The notes under the pieces are model-generated. The model was not told where the DNA came from and made no database searches. It worked only from the letters and a program-made list of their open reading frames with translations. Made by a program: the position numbers and the translations under genes. A stretch of DNA of 11,534 nucleotides from positions 1 to 11,534 of the forward strand of contig JAIFNJ010000140.1 in assembly GCA_020047835.1 (NCBI GenBank), in the 5' to 3' direction. Origin of the DNA: Bacteroidota bacterium. GTDB lineage: Bacteria; Bacteroidota; Bacteroidia; Bacteroidales; SZUA-534. This document shows, one piece after another, positions 1-7,620 of the stretch; within the stretch, counting starts at the first letter, position 1; every line of letters starts with the position of its first letter.

Positions 1-2104
1 TACCTAAATAACCCAACTTTGGTTTTAAGGAATGCGCCTTGTTTCGTAATACTTCCCATTCCTTAGCATCAAATGATTTTTGAATTTCAATAATTTCGTT
101 CGGAATACTTGCATGGCACATACCAATTATCTTAGCAATTTTTGCAGTATTGTCCTGATAAATCTTTTTTAAGTTTTCGGTGTTAAAATATTCATATTCT
201 TCTTTGGGTGTATCTGTATCGACTTTATTATTTATGGGTTTTATGTTTAATTCATTCGAGGCCATTGCATTAGTATTTGGAGCAAACTTTAATATTTTGG
301 CAAATAATTCCTCAGGGTCAAATGGTTTCGAAAGGTAATCGTTCATTCCATTGTTGAGGCATTTGTCTTTTTCATCTTTTAATGCATGAGCTGTCATTGC
401 TACAATCGGAGTTTGGCTTTTGGATGTGGGTAATTCCCTAATTTTTTTAGTTGCCTCATTTCCATCCATTTCGGGCATTTGAATATCCATTAATACCAGA
501 TGAAAATTACCATTAATAACTTTATCGACGGCAATTTTTCCATTTTCGGCAATTTCAACTGTTATTTTACTGTTCCAATTCATAATGGTATCATAAGCCA
601 TTTGCTGGTTAATATAATTGTCTTCAACCAATAATATGTTCATGCAGTTTGATCCAACACAATTTAATTGGTTCTTTTGATTTACTCTGTGAGTCTTGTT
701 ATTCTCTTTTAAATCTGGAACTTGTAGCATAATATAAAAAGTGAAAGCGGTACCTTTTCCTAATTGACTTTCTACTTCAATTCCCCCCTCCTGGAGCTCA
801 ATTAGCTGCTTGACAATTGATAAGCCCAATCCTGTTCCACCATATTTGCGGGTGGTATCACTTTCACCTTGGGTAAAACTCTGAAAAATATATTTCAGTT
901 TTTCAGAGGATATGCCTATGCCGTTGTCCTCAATTTTAAAAAGGATTTTAAGAGTTTCACCGGTCATCTTTCCGTTGGTGGCAATAACCCGAATCCATCC
1001 TCCCGGATTTGTGAATTTTAGCGAATTTCCAATTAAATTGGTAAGTATCTGGTTCAAACGAACGGGATCGCCGGTTAGTACTTCCGGTATTTCAGGGCTT
1101 ATGTCAAATTTTAGTTCTATCCCTTTTTCTTGCGATTTGGCTGTTAAAGTACTTATAGTATGCTTTATCAGGTTTCTAAAATCAAAATCAATTTGTTCTA
1201 ACGTCAATTTTCCGGATTCTATTTTTGAAAAATCTAAAATATCATTTATCACCACCAATAGATTGTTCCCGGAGTCTTTTATATTTTCAAGATACCTTTT
1301 TTGATTTTCAGTCAACTCGGAATTTAATAAAAGGTTGGTAAAACCAATGATAGCATTGAGTGGCGTGCGTATTTCGTGACTGGTATTGGCTAAAAAAACT
1401 TCTTTTAGCCTACTGCTTTCTTTTATATCCTTATTTGCTATTTCAAGTTCAAGTTTATGGTTGTTAATTATTTCCAGTGCTTTCTCAAGTTCTTCTTTCT
1501 GCTTTTCGTTTTTTAGTAATGCTTTTTGCAATATTATATGATGTTTACTCGATTTTTTAAAAGCAAGTTCTAAATCATTTTTTTGCGCTTCAATTTCATC
1601 CACTTGTTTTAATGCATAATTGCGCTGTTCTTCCATTTCTTTATGCGCATTTTGATGTTCTTTTTCTTTGTTTTTTGAAATCATTTCCTGAAAAACTAAA
1701 ATGATACCCATCACCTCATCACCAGCAAGCACCGGTGTAAATATTAAATCATGGCGCCGTAATAGTTCATTTTCACCATCTTCCAGTAATTTAAGGGAGA
1801 TGTTTTTTTTGAATTTTAAAGCCGATTCAAAATATTTTTCAATGTTTTTAAGTTTTTTTTCTTCTGAAATGTGTTGTCCTATCTTGAATTTGAACTGCAA
1901 TTGATTTGCCGCGGGCACTACTGATTGGGAAAGCAGTCTCCCCTCAGCTGAAAAAAAGAAGGAATGAGTAGTTTTTTGAATAATCTCTGTTACATTAAAC
2001 TCCTGCTGTGCTGCAGGCTTATACTTTAACCGAAAAATATAATAGAACAGTAAACCAACTAAGAAGAATAAAAAAATACAAGTTCCAATTAACCCCGTTA
2101 CCAT
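1..2104 (-). CDS. Hybrid sensor histidine kinase with receiver and Hpt domains (C-terminus beyond left edge)
   Basis: This is an inner-membrane phosphorelay kinase, read by translating the minus strand; 701 residues are visible and the frame is still open at base 1. Residues about 4-24 form a single hydrophobic anchor with no periplasmic sensor loop. About 36-141 look like a PAS fold, ending in the typical TPVLAGDEVMGIILVFQE stretch. About 143-232 are a charged coiled coil. The HisKA H-box SHEIRTPLNAIIGF carries the phospho-acceptor His243. HATPase motifs follow: N-box TNLIGNSLKFT (Asn356/Asn360), DNGIGI at 393 and GGTGLGLSIV at 422. A receiver domain spans about 488-605, with Asp495, phospho-acceptor Asp540, Thr571 and Lys593. 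An Hpt domain begins near 630, with AHSLKPKLGYLG placing its His at 691. Start choice: an in-frame TGA at 2108-2110 lies just upstream of the ATG. All relay residues are present, so the enzyme looks functional. No DNA-binding output domain is visible, so it presumably passes phosphate to a separate regulator not in the window. Confidence 0.93.
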   Translation of the reverse strand, partial: MVTGLIGTCIFLFFLVGLLFYYIFRLKYKPAAQQEFNVTEIIQKTTHSFFFSAEGRLLSQSVVPAANQLQFKFKIGQHISEEKKLKNIEKYFESALKFKKNISLKLLEDGENELLRRHDLIFTPVLAGDEVMGIILVFQEMISKNKEKEHQNAHKEMEEQRNYALKQVDEIEAQKNDLELAFKKSSKHHIILQKALLKNEKQKEELEKALEIINNHKLELEIANKDIKESSRLKEVFLANTSHEIRTPLNAIIGFTNLLLNSELTENQKRYLENIKDSGNNLLVVINDILDFSKIESGKLTLEQIDFDFRNLIKHTISTLTAKSQEKGIELKFDISPEIPEVLTGDPVRLNQILTNLIGNSLKFTNPGGWIRVIATNGKMTGETLKILFKIEDNGIGISSEKLKYIFQSFTQGESDTTRKYGGTGLGLSIVKQLIELQEGGIEVESQLGKGTAFTFYIMLQVPDLKENNKTHRVNQKNQLNCVGSNCMNILLVEDNYINQQMAYDTIMNWNSKITVEIAENGKIAVDKVINGNFHLVLMDIQMPEMDGNEATKKIRELPTSKSQTPIVAMTAHALKDEKDKCLNNGMNDYLSKPFDPEELFAKILKFAPNTNAMASNELNIKPINNKVDTDTPKEEYEYFNTENLKKIYQDNTAKIAKIIGMCHASIPNEIIEIQKSFDAKEWEVLRNKAHSLKPKLGYLG

Positions 2105-2135
2105 ATATCAATGTTCATTGTAAATTACAATATTT

Positions 2136-2201
2136 ATTCGTGAAATTTAAGAGTTATTAAAGATAATGTCAAACAAATTCCACGAATTTTCAAGATTCGT
2201 G
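2136..2201. repeat. Three ATTCGTG cores, two forming an inverted repeat
   Basis: Copies lie at 2136-2142 (plus), 2181-2187 (minus, read CACGAAT) and 2195-2201 (plus). The last two make a perfect 7-bp inverted repeat with a 7-base spacer. The first two share a longer core: ATTCGTGAAATTT, and ATTCGTGGAATTT on the other strand. They lie between two divergent genes and end 8 bp before the candidate promoter element of the DUF819 gene, so an operator role is possible. They could equally be part of a dispersed intergenic repeat. Confidence 0.45.
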
Positions 2202-2209
2202 ATGATTCT

Positions 2210-2217
2210 TATATTTG
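2210..2217 (+). promoter_or_regulatory. Candidate Bacteroidota -7 promoter element for the DUF819 gene
   Basis: TATATTTG matches the Bacteroidota -7 consensus TAnnTTTG exactly and ends 21 bp before the ATG at 2239. A weak T-rich stretch (TTTTC at 2187-2191) sits about where the -33 element would be, but it lacks the usual TTTG. No counterpart was found on the minus strand for the divergent kinase gene. Confidence 0.5.
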
Positions 2218-2238
2218 TAGGTACTTAATTCAGGTATT

Positions 2239-3390
2239 ATGGTTAATTCAATAGCAGTTATTTGTTTTTACTTTTTGCTTCCTGTCGCATTAATTATGGC
2301 AAGCGATCGATTTGTTTGGATTAATAAAATTGGTGCGGTTATATTTGCTTATGCATTGGGTTTTCTGGCAGGCAATCTGGGTTTATTAAAAAATATTCCT
2401 GATTTGCCTGAAATACAGGATACTATTAACAGCATTGCCATTCCATTAGCACTTCCGTTACTATTGTTTACTCTTGATATTCGTAGTTGGCTGAAAGTAT
2501 CAGGTAAAGCCGTTGTGGCACTTATTGTCCTTGTTTTTTGTGTGGTTATAACTGTGGCATCCGGATATTTCCTTTTTAAAAATGAAATATTTGAAGCATG
2601 GAAAATCAGCGGAATGCTTATGGGAGTATATACTGGTGGTACACCAAATCTAGCATCAATTCATGCTATGTTAAATTCCGACCCTAATGTGTTTTTAACA
2701 GTAAATACCATTGATATGATGGTTTCATCGGTTTATTTACTTTTTTTGATGACTTTGGGTAAACTTTTTTTTAGATGGTTTTTACCCAATAAGGAAGTGG
2801 AAAATCATGAAAGCATTGAAGCTGCTTATGAAGATGAAACCCATTATAGAGGTATATTTAAAAAAGTTCATTTTTTGCCACTCCTGAAAGCATTAATTCT
2901 CTCTATTTTGGTTGGAGCCACTTCAATTGGGGTTTCATTTCTTTTAGTAGGTAACCTATCCATGCTGGTCCTTATCTTATCAATTACCACACTATCTATT
3001 GGCTTGTCATTAATTAAATCAATAAATGCAATCAAGTATGCCTATCAGGCGGGAATGTATTTTATTATTGTTTTTTGCCTGGTGGTGGCATCCATGGCTA
3101 ATATTCAGGATTTAGGGCACATGGCCGGAGGCATTTTCAAATACATCACATTTGTGGTGTTTGGATCGTTGGTATTAAAGACAATTTTGAGTAAATTGTT
3201 TAGAATTGACGCCGATACGCTGATAGTTTCTTCAACCGCTTTAATATGTTCACCACCCTTTGTGCCCATGATGGCTGGGGCTTTAAAGAATAAGCAAATT
3301 ATGGTTACTGGTATAACCATTGGTATTATTGGTTATGCTATAGGAAATTATTTGGGAGTAACCATTGCGTTTATTCTTAAAGGATTTTAA
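2239..3390 (+). CDS. DUF819 (YjcL-like) polytopic inner-membrane protein, putative transporter
   Basis: This is a 383-residue integral membrane protein with about ten or more hydrophobic segments. They include residues 4-20, 31-50, 64-80, 90-112, 162-180, 213-237, 240-258, 271-288, 299-315 and 355-380. Recognition rests on two glycine/proline-rich signatures: YTGGTPNLASI at 131-141, and the C-terminal region from about 326 (DADTLIVSSTALICSPP, then a GALKNK segment and a glycine-rich last helix). These are characteristic of the DUF819 family, which includes Bacillus YjcL. Length is normal for the family. Its substrate is not established; resemblance to secondary transporters with inverted repeats is family-level inference. 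A charged cytoplasmic-type loop at about 184-209 separates the two halves. The ATG lies 21 bp after a TATATTTG promoter element. The gene is divergent from the histidine kinase and stands alone, ending at a strong hairpin. The kinase might control it, but nothing in the sequence proves this. Confidence 0.88.
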   Translation: MVNSIAVICFYFLLPVALIMASDRFVWINKIGAVIFAYALGFLAGNLGLLKNIPDLPEIQDTINSIAIPLALPLLLFTLDIRSWLKVSGKAVVALIVLVFCVVITVASGYFLFKNEIFEAWKISGMLMGVYTGGTPNLASIHAMLNSDPNVFLTVNTIDMMVSSVYLLFLMTLGKLFFRWFLPNKEVENHESIEAAYEDETHYRGIFKKVHFLPLLKALILSILVGATSIGVSFLLVGNLSMLVLILSITTLSIGLSLIKSINAIKYAYQAGMYFIIVFCLVVASMANIQDLGHMAGGIFKYITFVVFGSLVLKTILSKLFRIDADTLIVSSTALICSPPFVPMMAGALKNKQIMVTGITIGIIGYAIGNYLGVTIAFILKGF

Positions 3391-3393
3391 AAA

Positions 3394-3423
3394 AAAGAGG
3401 TGGCAAATTTTTGCCACCTCTTT
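3394..3423. terminator. Bidirectional intrinsic terminator between convergent genes
   Basis: GAGGTGGC (3397-3404) pairs with GCCACCTC (3413-3420). Flanking A and T bases extend the stem to about 13 bp around a loop of roughly four bases. The A-run on the left and T-run on the right give a U-tract to transcripts in both directions. It begins 4 bp after the DUF819 stop and lies about 17 bp beyond the stop of the minus-strand Omp85-like gene, so it probably serves both. Confidence 0.9.
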
Positions 3424-3440
3424 CCTATGTATTGATTATC

Positions 3441-4769
3441 TTAAAACAACCAGTTCAATCCAATATACAAACCCATACTTCCATCTTCTTTATTTGCAGG
3501 GAACCCAGCATCACAAGCAATAATAAAATTCTGGTTCATGGCGATTCGGAAACCTGCTCCATAAGTTATGTGGAGTTCATCCTTTCCTTCGTTAAAATAT
3601 TGCGATTGGTCGACTGATGGATCTATGCCTGATTTGTCAACTTCTCTTTCCTGAACCACTTTTCCTAAATCCATAAATGGACTTAAGGCCAAATATATAT
3701 TTTGGTTAGCTACTGTAAATTGGGTAAATTTCCAACGCAACTCCAAATTGCCATAAACAACTCCGTTACCCACAACGCGGTTTCGAACCATACCCCGAAC
3801 CGATTTTGAACCTCCCAATCCATCACTGGTGGAAGATGGTAAGTAGGAAAATACCATCTCTGGAAGGCCATAAAAAGGAGCCTCGCCGGCAATAATGCCT
3901 TGGTATCCTAATCGATAGGCGAATGAAAGTTGGTTTTTAACTAAAGTGAAGTATTGCCGATGGGTTAAAGCAACCCGGGTATAATTAAAATCTCCGTTTA
4001 TGGTTTGAGAAACCACCGCTTCACTCCAGATACCTTTCATTGGATTGGGTTCATTGTCTCGGGTGTCAAAAACTACACCTGCTTTTAATGATGTAAAGAA
4101 GCCACCGGTTGTCTCTTTAGGTTTAATAATTCCCCATTCCACATAATTATCGAATAACGTATTTGTGTCGGGTAACACTTTATCTCCTTCTTTCCCTTTG
4201 TTCAGTTTTTCAATATCAACTGTTGAAACCACTATATTATTCAATACCAATCCAGCGGCCCAATTCAGATTTTTAAGTCCTGTTTTTCCTTGAAAATCTA
4301 ACTTGGTGCGGAACATATTTCGGCGGTGCTTGTAGAACATCCGGGTCTTATACGAATCGCTGGTATCATCGGCCCAGTCTTTGTTAAAAACAGACTGTGC
4401 TCCATTAAAACCATAAAAGTCTAATGCTTGATCTGGAAGATAGGCCATATCAGCCGTAAAGCGGATGTTGGGAATTAAGAATTTGGAATCATAAAAAACG
4501 CGAAATATTCCGCTACCTTTTGTGTACATGGAAACTTCGGCATAAAATGAATGGTAATACATCGGATATGCTTTTCCATCGCCGTAATTATAAATATTAG
4601 TTAACGCTCCGTATTGCAGACCCAAGTCGGTGTTGTAACTAATTACCGGAATAGCCCCAAAATTCCATCCTGTTTTTATCTTTTCGGTTTTGGTGCTGTC
4701 TTGCCCCATTAAATTTAATGCCAGCAACGCAATGCATAAGCCAACGGATAATTTTTTAAATACATTCAT
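3441..4769 (-). CDS. POTRA-less Omp85-superfamily (BamA/TamA-like, surface antigen D15) outer-membrane barrel
   Basis: This is a 442-residue predicted outer-membrane beta-barrel. The frame is open 12 codons further upstream, to 4805. I chose the ATG at 4769 because it places a normal signal peptide at the N-terminus: MNVFKKLS, a hydrophobic core VGLCIALLALNL, and cleavage near MGQ/D. The C-terminal half has Omp85 hallmarks. One is the strand and turn VVFDTRDNEPNPMKGIW (about 232-248), the usual FDTRDN-PxxG pattern. Another is LGGSKSVRGM (about 318-327), whose VRG corresponds to the conserved loop-6 V/I-R-G-F/Y motif. It is followed by GNLELRWKF. The chain ends in GLYIGLNWLF, a beta-signal with terminal Phe. 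There is no room for POTRA domains before the barrel, so it is unlikely to be the essential BamA. It may be an orphan barrel of unknown cargo. It appears monocistronic and shares a terminator with DUF819. A weak TAGCTTTA (minus strand, 4814-4821) could be its -7 element. Confidence 0.85.
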   Translation of the reverse strand: MNVFKKLSVGLCIALLALNLMGQDSTKTEKIKTGWNFGAIPVISYNTDLGLQYGALTNIYNYGDGKAYPMYYHSFYAEVSMYTKGSGIFRVFYDSKFLIPNIRFTADMAYLPDQALDFYGFNGAQSVFNKDWADDTSDSYKTRMFYKHRRNMFRTKLDFQGKTGLKNLNWAAGLVLNNIVVSTVDIEKLNKGKEGDKVLPDTNTLFDNYVEWGIIKPKETTGGFFTSLKAGVVFDTRDNEPNPMKGIWSEAVVSQTINGDFNYTRVALTHRQYFTLVKNQLSFAYRLGYQGIIAGEAPFYGLPEMVFSYLPSSTSDGLGGSKSVRGMVRNRVVGNGVVYGNLELRWKFTQFTVANQNIYLALSPFMDLGKVVQEREVDKSGIDPSVDQSQYFNEGKDELHITYGAGFRIAMNQNFIIACDAGFPANKEDGSMGLYIGLNWLF

Positions 4770-5151
4770 AATAATTGAGTTTGTAACGTTAATTGAAAAA
4801 TACACCTTTCATTTAAAGCTAATATAAGGAGAAATTATTAATTTCCTAATTATGGAAAATGTTAAGGGTTTGAAAATATTCCAACACTGTTTTATAATAG
4901 GGTAAAATTTTAGGTAGCTCGTAGTGCTTTACTTATTTCCGAAAATAATCTAAAAAGCTTTTTTTGTAAATGAAATCGTTAGATGCCAATTAAAAGAAAT
5001 GGTTTCAGGATGAAATATCATCTATTAACTGGATTGTTGCTACCCAAATGGCTTTAAACGAAATTATTAACCATTACAGTATTTCTAAACCTACCTACAA
5101 AGTTTTCATTGGTTTTAGCTTTGATACAATATGTGGAAAAAACTATTTTGT
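4770..5151. other. Long intergenic region with no convincing gene
   Basis: This roughly 380-bp AT-rich stretch lies between the end of the four-gene operon and the start of the Omp85-like gene. On the minus strand, TAGCTTTA at 4814-4821 fits seven of eight positions of TAnnTTTG and could drive the Omp85-like gene, but no -33 TTTG is apparent. A perfect palindrome AAAAAGCTTTTT sits at 4952-4963 and has no loop, so it is not a normal terminator. No clear terminator was seen after the last DUF4249 gene. One open frame on the plus strand (open from 4994, first ATG 5048, TAA at 5159-5161, 37 residues) overlaps the 3' end of the neighbouring gene by 10 bases. It resembles no family I know and may be chance or a gene remnant. 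Confidence 0.5.
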
Positions 5152-6318
5152 TTACCAATAATACGGTTTGTGTGTTGTTCCTCCACTTTTTGTGCAATCA
5201 AAACACTCAGGTGGTGCAATTCCTAATACCGTTGTTCCTGATTCCGAATCAAATAGATTTAAAAAATAAATAGGCCATTCCGAGGGATCTGTTGTATAAG
5301 GCCAAAAATCAATATTTGCTTTTGATGCAATACAATTATAATCATGAAAGAATGGAAAATCTTGAAGGTCTGTAATAAAAATTCTCTTTTCGCTGACAGA
5401 AGAAACTCCAAAAAAACCTAAAACCTGTTTTTCAGGAAAATTAATTTGCTTGATATTTCCAGCCACAATGGCGGGTTGTGTTTCAAAAAGTCCCCCATTT
5501 TGCTGATTGTTCTTTTCAAGATTCAACCAAAACTCATAAGCCTCTTTACTTATTGAATATTGTTTAATCCGGAAACTATATTTATGACTTAACCGCTGCG
5601 TTTGATTATCGACAAAATGGAGCTGATAATTTTTAAATTCATTTTTTACAAAGCCACTAGTTGAAATGAGGAATATGTCATTGATAGTATTGCTTTGATA
5701 GCAAAAAAAGAGCGATGAGTCGGGTTTAATTTTTTGAAATCCACCGGAATAAAATATAGATATTGGGTAGGTAGCATGATGTTCCCAAGTTTCTTCAACA
5801 ACCAGCCGATAATACCTTTCATAATCCTCAGGTGCCTTGAAATCATAATAAAATTGTACTCCCGGATGACTTATTTCCGGGTCTGAAGTTTCCTTATTAT
5901 CAATTTCATAGTGAATTAAATCCACCGTTGGGGATGAATGCAGTTTTTGAAAATCACTTTCATATTCTTCACCATTATTGAGAATAAAATGTAATTTGAA
6001 ACTTCGATTCGGAATTAAATTTACACTTGGAATTGATCCAACATAATTTCCTGGGTATATTTCCCAAAAAGAATAACTATTCCCAACATCATCGAAAACC
6101 TCTACAAAACAACCTGATAATGGCTCAAATGCTAACGTATCGATATTTGAAGTATAAGATAATTTAATAGTTTGTTCCTCTTTTTCATCGGTAATTAATC
6201 CATCAACCACAATTTTTGGAACAAAGTCATTCTGGTTTTCTGGGATATAGGGTTCAATACAGGATTGTTGAATGCTAACTCCTATCAAGAAAAGTAAAAT
6301 GAACAATTTTGGTCTCAT
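5152..6318 (-). CDS. DUF4249 lipoprotein-like protein, downstream paralogue
   Basis: This is a 388-residue exported protein of the DUF4249 family. In Bacteroidota these proteins are encoded next to TonB-dependent receptors and are thought to be surface partners, by analogy with SusD. Its N-terminus is a hydrophobic signal (about 5-16) ending in QQSC with Cys20, then IEPYIPE. The family-typical opening FVPKIVVDGLIT follows at 32-43. SGCFVEV and YPGNY lie in the first beta domain, and EETWEHHATYPISIFYSGG in the middle. The C-terminus is also diagnostic: ECFDC (Cys372, Cys375), then TKSGGTT and KPYYW-stop. The -3 residue of the lipobox is Gln, so lipidation is likely from family knowledge but not proven by the motif. 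It is the last gene of the apparent operon, 117 bp after its close paralogue. No promoter of the TAnnTTTG type was found in that gap, so co-transcription is probable. The ligand is unknown. Confidence 0.88.
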   Translation of the reverse strand: MRPKLFILLFLIGVSIQQSCIEPYIPENQNDFVPKIVVDGLITDEKEEQTIKLSYTSNIDTLAFEPLSGCFVEVFDDVGNSYSFWEIYPGNYVGSIPSVNLIPNRSFKLHFILNNGEEYESDFQKLHSSPTVDLIHYEIDNKETSDPEISHPGVQFYYDFKAPEDYERYYRLVVEETWEHHATYPISIFYSGGFQKIKPDSSLFFCYQSNTINDIFLISTSGFVKNEFKNYQLHFVDNQTQRLSHKYSFRIKQYSISKEAYEFWLNLEKNNQQNGGLFETQPAIVAGNIKQINFPEKQVLGFFGVSSVSEKRIFITDLQDFPFFHDYNCIASKANIDFWPYTTDPSEWPIYFLNLFDSESGTTVLGIAPPECFDCTKSGGTTHKPYYW

Positions 6319-6435
6319 TTTTTTTAGAAAGTTGTTATTGTGAAAACGGGCTTTTAAATACTTTATGTAAATTTATTTATGCTCATTGTTTTGAAATATC
6401 ATTTTTGTAAACGGCTCTATTATGAAAGGTTCGTT

Positions 6436-7611
6436 TTACCAAAATTCTGGTTTTGTAGTTGTTCCACCTGATTTTGTACAATCGAAGCACTCTACAGGAG
6501 CAATTCCTAAAATTGTACTTTCTGTTTCCATATCAAACACATATAAAAAGTAAATGGGCCATTCTGTTGGATCTGTTTGACCAGGCCATCCATCTTCAGT
6601 ATTGGGCTTTGATGCTATACAATAAAAATCTTGAGCAAATGTAAAATCATCTGGCTTAACAAAGAAAATTCTTTTTTCCTGAACCGAAGAAACACCAAAG
6701 TATCCTAAAACCATTTGATCGGGATAGTTAACATGATGAATATTTCCTATAACTAAAGCTGGTTGTGTCTCATAAAGCCCTCCACTTTCCTGGCTATTTT
6801 TTTTAAGATTGGCCCAAAAATTAGATGCATTCTGGCTGATTGAATATTGCTTTAACAAAATACTATACTTGTATTTTAGTCGTTGTGTTTGGTTATCAAC
6901 AAAATGAAGTTGGAAATTTTCATATTCATTTTTTTCAAACCCATCGGTAGAGATTAAAAAAATATCATTAATTCGTTGGGTATTATAGCAAAAGAAAAGG
7001 GAAGAGTCAGGACTTATTGTTTGATAACCCCCAGAATAAAAAATTGAGATTGGATAGGTAGCATGGTATTCCCAGGTTTCTTCAACCACTAGTCTATAAT
7101 ATCTATTGTCTTCATTGGATGCTTTAAAATTGTAATAAAATTGCATACCCTGATAGCTAATTGCAGGATCAGTAGTCGGTTTGGTTTCCAACGAATAATG
7201 TATGGAATCAATGGGTGGCGAATTTGTCAACTTTTCCATATCGCTTTCATATTCTTCACCATTGCTAAGTATAAAATGTAATTGAAACTCACGACCAGAA
7301 ACGAAGTTTTCTTTTGTAACTTTTCCATTATAATTTCCCGGATATGTTTCTTCAAAAAAATAGCTATTTCCTAAATCATCTAAAACTTCGACAAAGCACC
7401 CTGATAAAGGTATAAACAGTAACGAATCAATTTTGGAAGTGTAAGATAATTTTATGTTTTGATATTCAGATTCATTGGTAATAAGACCATCTACAATAAT
7501 CTTGGGCACAAAATCTTTCTGGCTTTCAGGAATATAAGGCTCAATGCAGGACTGCTCTATTAAAAGGCCAAATAAAGCAGCAATAAATTTTATAAAATAT
7601 TTTTTAAACAT
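6436..7611 (-). CDS. DUF4249 lipoprotein-like protein, upstream paralogue
   Basis: This is a 391-residue exported protein of the DUF4249 family and the tandem partner of the next gene downstream. It has a signal sequence (KKYFIKFIAALFGLL) ending in IEQSC with Cys22, then IEPYIPE, FVPKIIVDGLIT, SGCFVEV and YPGNY. The mid-region EETWEYHATYPISIFYSGG is nearly identical to the paralogue, and LHFVDNQTQRL is shared exactly. The C-terminus is ECFDC (Cys375, Cys378), TKSGGTT and KPEFW-stop. Identity with the paralogue is roughly 60-65% by eye. Differences concentrate around residues 95-105, 135-150 and 330-350, which are candidate ligand-facing or receptor-facing loops. The -3 lipobox residue is Glu, which is atypical. 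It starts only 9 bp after the stop of the MG2/plug-like gene, suggesting translational coupling. A role as an outer-membrane capture protein for the upstream receptor is inferred from family and position. Confidence 0.88.
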   Translation of the reverse strand: MFKKYFIKFIAALFGLLIEQSCIEPYIPESQKDFVPKIIVDGLITNESEYQNIKLSYTSKIDSLLFIPLSGCFVEVLDDLGNSYFFEETYPGNYNGKVTKENFVSGREFQLHFILSNGEEYESDMEKLTNSPPIDSIHYSLETKPTTDPAISYQGMQFYYNFKASNEDNRYYRLVVEETWEYHATYPISIFYSGGYQTISPDSSLFFCYNTQRINDIFLISTDGFEKNEYENFQLHFVDNQTQRLKYKYSILLKQYSISQNASNFWANLKKNSQESGGLYETQPALVIGNIHHVNYPDQMVLGYFGVSSVQEKRIFFVKPDDFTFAQDFYCIASKPNTEDGWPGQTDPTEWPIYFLYVFDMETESTILGIAPVECFDCTKSGGTTTKPEFW

Positions 7612-7620
7612 AGGTCAGGT

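Noticed and set aside
912..1304. 130-codon plus-strand open frame
   Set aside because: It lies antisense to the HisKA/HATPase part of the histidine kinase, whose motifs are intact; the plus-strand translation resembles no family I recognise.
4770..4805. Upstream start at 4805 for the Omp85-like gene
   Set aside because: It would add 12 residues ahead of an otherwise normal signal peptide; the ATG at 4769 is the better start.
4842..4858. Small inverted repeat TTTCC-7-GGAAA upstream of the Omp85-like gene
   Set aside because: The arms are only 5 bp in very AT-rich DNA; expected by chance.
6404..6440. Imperfect hairpin (GTAAACG with CGTTTTAC) at the end of the upstream DUF4249 gene
   Set aside because: It needs a bulge, has a long loop, is AT-rich and has no T-tract; not supported as a terminator or attenuator.
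6459..6644. Plus-strand open frame antisense to the C-terminus of the upstream DUF4249 gene
   Set aside because: The minus-strand gene has family-typical sequence to its last residue, and the paralogue keeps the protein, not this frame.
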